From Chloroflexota bacterium (GTDB lineage: Bacteria; Chloroflexota; UBA5177; JANWHV01), in assembly GCA_025924845.1 (NCBI GenBank), contig JAICHN010000257.1:1-7537 (forward strand): 7,537 nucleotides of DNA, written 5' to 3'. The notes under the pieces are model-generated. The model saw only the letters and a list, made by a program, of their open reading frames with translations, did not search any database and had not been told where the DNA came from. Below are positions 5,291 to 7,537 of this stretch, piece after piece; position 1 is the first letter of the stretch; each line of letters opens with the position of its first letter. The position numbers and the translations under genes were made by a program.

Positions 5291-6805
5291 GTGACGAGTA
5301 TCACGCCGATACGGACGTGGTCTAAGCCAATCCTCAGGGTGGGCATGGCGTGCTTGGTGGCAGGCATGGGGACGCTGACAGGGAATATGCGGAGCCATGC
5401 CGCGGACTCGGTGAATATCACTATCCAACTGCAACCCAACACCGGAGCGCCCGATTCATCCAACAACAAGGTGCTGGTGTCCTTGACCAACGCCTACGAG
5501 AAGGCCCATCCCGGCGTCACGGTCACCTACCAACCGAACCCATTCACCGATATCACAAAGTCAAACGCCCGCTTGGTAGCGTTGGCATCGGCCCACAGCG
5601 CGCCCGACGTGGTGTGGGAGCAGTACGGTGAGGTGACGGGCGGCAGCTTGCCGAAGGGCCTGCTGCAGAACGTGCGGCCCTACCTCGAGCGCCCCAATCC
5701 TTACGTGGCCGGCAACAAGCGCTGGCTTGACCTCTGGCAGCCGGTAACGCTCCCCTACATGCGGAGCGCCAACGGCGACATCTCCATCTTGCTCGGGTCG
5801 GACGTGGATGTTGCCATGTTCTACGACAAGGCGAACTTCGCCACGGCCGGCATCACATCGGCGCCCAAGACCTGGAAAGACTGGGTGGCCGATATGGCCA
5901 AACTCAAGTCGCACGGCATCACGCCGTACATGTTCGCCGACGGCGGCATCTGCAACCCTTCCTGGTATGAGCGCGAGTTCTCCAGCGTGCTCTTGCACAA
6001 CGACCTGAGTAAGTTCAACGTCGATCACCAGCAGGTCGCCACCGGGCTGGATACGGCAGTAGGAATTACGCGGGGGATCATTTCGATGAACAACCCGGCC
6101 TACGCCGAAGGATGGAAGCTGTTGGGAAGCCTCCAACCCTACCTGGCGCCCGGCGCCTCGACCTTTGACGCGTGCAGCTTGGCCAACGCGGCCAGCCCGC
6201 CGCTGTTCCCCGTGCAGCCGTTCGTGCAAAACCGATTCTCGATGATCTGGGGCGGCACCTGGTATTTCCACGATCTGGATACCGCCGGATACAACGGGAA
6301 ATATGGTATCTTCCCGTTCCCCGCCATCACCACGGCCACCACCAAGTACTCCAGCAACATCGACGTGCGTGGGGTGATCGGCGGTCCCAACGGGTCCGGC
6401 CAGTGGTCCGTGACCACGCAGCAGGCGGATTCCTCAATGACCCCCGCCAAGACGAAGCAGGTCATGGACTTCCTCGCCTACCTGTATACCCCGCAAAGCG
6501 AGGGCAGGTGGGTCGCCGGCATGAGCAACGGCACCTACATTCCCTTGATCAAGGGAACACCTTCGCCCAAGATTCCCGGCCTCAATACGATCATCCCCAA
6601 GGGGCTGCCCCCCACGACCGTTGAAGGCATTCTGGATGGTGGTCTGACCGCCAAGGCAACCCGAGACGGTTCACGCCTATTGCAATCGTATCTCAGCGGT
6701 GATACCTCCTGGTCGTCGTTCTCCACGCAATGGGAGGCCATACTCAAGCAAGCGGCGAGCGATTGGGCCGGCCAGAACAAGGTTGATCTCAGCAAGTACA
6801 AGTAA
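5291..6805 (+). CDS. ABC-transporter extracellular solute-binding protein, family 1 (sugar type)
   Basis: This 504-residue protein resembles the substrate-binding subunits of carbohydrate ABC importers. A basic N terminus and hydrophobic segment (about 14-31) end at SHA-A (35-38), a plausible signal-peptidase I site; Cys21 in VGMAC does not make a proper lipobox. The mature part starts with VNITIQLQPN and shows the family features LTNAYEKAHPGVTVTYQ (65-81), the APDVVWEQYGE region (104-114), SDVDVAMFYDK (170-180), APKTWKDWVADMAKLKSHGITPY (191-213), FSMIWGGTWYF (316-326) and YGIFPFP (338-344). Numerous Trp residues (145, 149, 225, 320, 324) suit stacking on sugar rings. Cys221 and Cys295 could form a disulfide. 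The start is GTG with AAGGAG seven bases upstream. No permease follows in the window. Transport of the substrate of the divergent operon is inferred. Confidence 0.92.
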   Translation: MTSITPIRTWSKPILRVGMACLVAGMGTLTGNMRSHAADSVNITIQLQPNTGAPDSSNNKVLVSLTNAYEKAHPGVTVTYQPNPFTDITKSNARLVALASAHSAPDVVWEQYGEVTGGSLPKGLLQNVRPYLERPNPYVAGNKRWLDLWQPVTLPYMRSANGDISILLGSDVDVAMFYDKANFATAGITSAPKTWKDWVADMAKLKSHGITPYMFADGGICNPSWYEREFSSVLLHNDLSKFNVDHQQVATGLDTAVGITRGIISMNNPAYAEGWKLLGSLQPYLAPGASTFDACSLANAASPPLFPVQPFVQNRFSMIWGGTWYFHDLDTAGYNGKYGIFPFPAITTATTKYSSNIDVRGVIGGPNGSGQWSVTTQQADSSMTPAKTKQVMDFLAYLYTPQSEGRWVAGMSNGTYIPLIKGTPSPKIPGLNTIIPKGLPPTTVEGILDGGLTAKATRDGSRLLQSYLSGDTSWSSFSTQWEAILKQAASDWAGQNKVDLSKYK

Positions 6806-6821
6806 GCCGGACCTTTCGGAT

Positions 6822-6861
6822 GCCCCAGGGCGGCGAGCGGACCTGCTCGCCGCCCTGGGGC
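6822..6861 (+). other. 17-bp perfect stem-loop after the binding-protein gene
   Basis: GCCCCAGGGCGGCGAGC at 6822-6838 pairs perfectly with 6845-6861 around a 6-nt loop (GGACCT). It begins 17 nt after the stop codon. No T-run follows on either strand, so it is not a canonical intrinsic terminator. Strong hairpins between a binding-protein gene and downstream genes typically protect the upstream mRNA from 3' exonucleases and lower downstream expression; that role is inferred here. It may also act as a weak, factor-assisted terminator. Confidence 0.85.
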
Positions 6862-6896
6862 GAGGTAGAGCAAGACACATGGCTGAGGAGGAAACG

Positions 6897-7537
6897 ATGG
6901 CTAATTCATCCACACCCGTGACCCAGGAAAAGCTTCTGCAATTCGAGGAAATCGGTTTCGCGCGCTTCGATAACGTGCTCAGCGCCCAGGAGGTGAGCGA
7001 TTTTCGCGACGCCCTGGCCAGGAGCACCAACCAGCCCGGGCTCAATTCGACCCAAATCGCGGGCACGATGTACACCCAGTACGTCAACGTCTGGCGCGAC
7101 GACGCCGAAACCCGCCGTCACGTATTCAATCCCCGGCTGGCCGAGATCGCCCGGCAGCTCAGCCGGAGCGACCGGGTCCGCCTCTGGCACGATCAACTGA
7201 TCGCCAAGATGCCGGGCAACCAATCAACCTTCTGGCATCACGACGTGCCGCTCTGGCCGATGATCGAGTCCGGGGCGCTCACCTGCTGGCTGGCCCTGGT
7301 CGACGTGACGGTGGAGATGGGGGCCATGCACTTCGTGCCGGGTTCGCACAAATGGGGACGCCTGGATATCAAGTCATTCCCAGCACATCTGCTGCAGGAT
7401 GTGGAGGGGATGCGTTACCTGGTGCCCGAGGATAAGCGTGATCTGCTCAAGCCGTTCGCTTTCGAGCTCAAGGCGGGAAGCTGCACCTTCCATAACTCGC
7501 TCACCCTGCATTGGACCCGGCCGAACTCTTCGGATCG
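6897..7537 (+). CDS. Phytanoyl-CoA dioxygenase (PhyH)-family Fe(II)/2-oxoglutarate oxygenase (3' end cut)
   Basis: PhyH-family enzymes hydroxylate small molecules using Fe(II), O2 and 2-oxoglutarate. The first 213 residues are visible. They show the N-terminal FEEIGFARFDNVLSAQEV pattern (16-33), the iron-binding HxD motif in WHHDVP (His114, Asp116), the core strand region WLALVDVTVEMGAMHFVPGSHKWG typical of the family (131-154), and the distal iron His205 in TLHWTRPNSSD. The 2-oxoglutarate-binding Arg expected a few residues on is at or past the edge. I chose ATG 6897 because GAGGAGG sits five bases upstream; an in-frame ATG at 6879 has no good site. It follows the strong hairpin by 35 nt and probably shares the binding-protein transcript. 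Relatives act on varied substrates and the role here is unknown. Confidence 0.9.
   Translation, partial: MANSSTPVTQEKLLQFEEIGFARFDNVLSAQEVSDFRDALARSTNQPGLNSTQIAGTMYTQYVNVWRDDAETRRHVFNPRLAEIARQLSRSDRVRLWHDQLIAKMPGNQSTFWHHDVPLWPMIESGALTCWLALVDVTVEMGAMHFVPGSHKWGRLDIKSFPAHLLQDVEGMRYLVPEDKRDLLKPFAFELKAGSCTFHNSLTLHWTRPNSSD

Noticed and set aside
5127..5294. Open frame from TTG 5127 to a TGA overlapping the GTG start of the binding-protein gene
   Set aside because: The overlap resembles translational coupling, but the AAGGAGG is only one base from the TTG, and the product is an Arg-rich run without coding character.
5561..6271. Open frame of 236 codons on the minus strand opposite the binding-protein gene
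   Set aside because: The rightward protein is a full-length, recognisable solute-binding protein; the antisense frame has no supporting start site or motifs.

Overview
This window is a high-GC, densely packed bacterial catabolic locus. Ribosome binding sites are strong (AAGGAGG type) and both main promoters are of the sigma-70 type. The mixture of an ABC sugar-binding protein, a phytanoyl-CoA dioxygenase-like protein, a mandelate-racemase-type dehydratase and a TPP-dependent E1 pair fits Chloroflexota or another soil or marine high-GC lineage. Nothing in the sequence fixes the taxon, so that placement is a weak inference.

Layout. A leftward block runs from about 4930 to the left edge: a GntR/FCD regulator (4784-4092), a mandelate-racemase-subgroup enolase-superfamily enzyme (4072-2870), a xylose-isomerase-like TIM barrel (2852-2013), a small EthD-domain protein (2001-1672), and the alpha (1531-557) and beta (573 to beyond base 1) subunits of a 2-oxoacid/acetoin dehydrogenase E1. 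The first four genes are 11-19 nt apart. The E1 pair follows a 140-nt gap and overlaps by 17 nt. A rightward block holds an extracellular sugar-type solute-binding protein (5291-6805), a very strong 17-bp hairpin, and a PhyH-family Fe(II)/2-oxoglutarate oxygenase cut by the right edge.

The 506-nt gap between the blocks (4785-5290) is a control region. It has back-to-back promoters, TTGACA-N18-TAGTAT leftward and TTGACA-N17-TATACT rightward. Around them lie short sites resembling FadR-type operators (GTCAGAC twice, and TGGTC/GACCA half-sites). The simplest model is that the GntR protein senses a substrate-derived acid and controls both its own operon and the uptake gene.

How the genes may work together (inference): the binding protein captures a sugar or sugar acid, PhyH may hydroxylate it or a derivative, the TIM barrel isomerises or epimerises it, and the enolase-superfamily enzyme dehydrates an acid to a 2-keto-3-deoxy acid. 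The E1 pair would then oxidatively decarboxylate a 2-oxoacid or cleave an acetoin-like product. The EthD protein has no obvious place in a sugar-acid route. The window shows no kinase, aldolase or permease; these may lie outside it.

The most striking structural oddity is a perfect, uninterrupted 34-bp palindrome (3647-3680) inside the enolase-superfamily gene.
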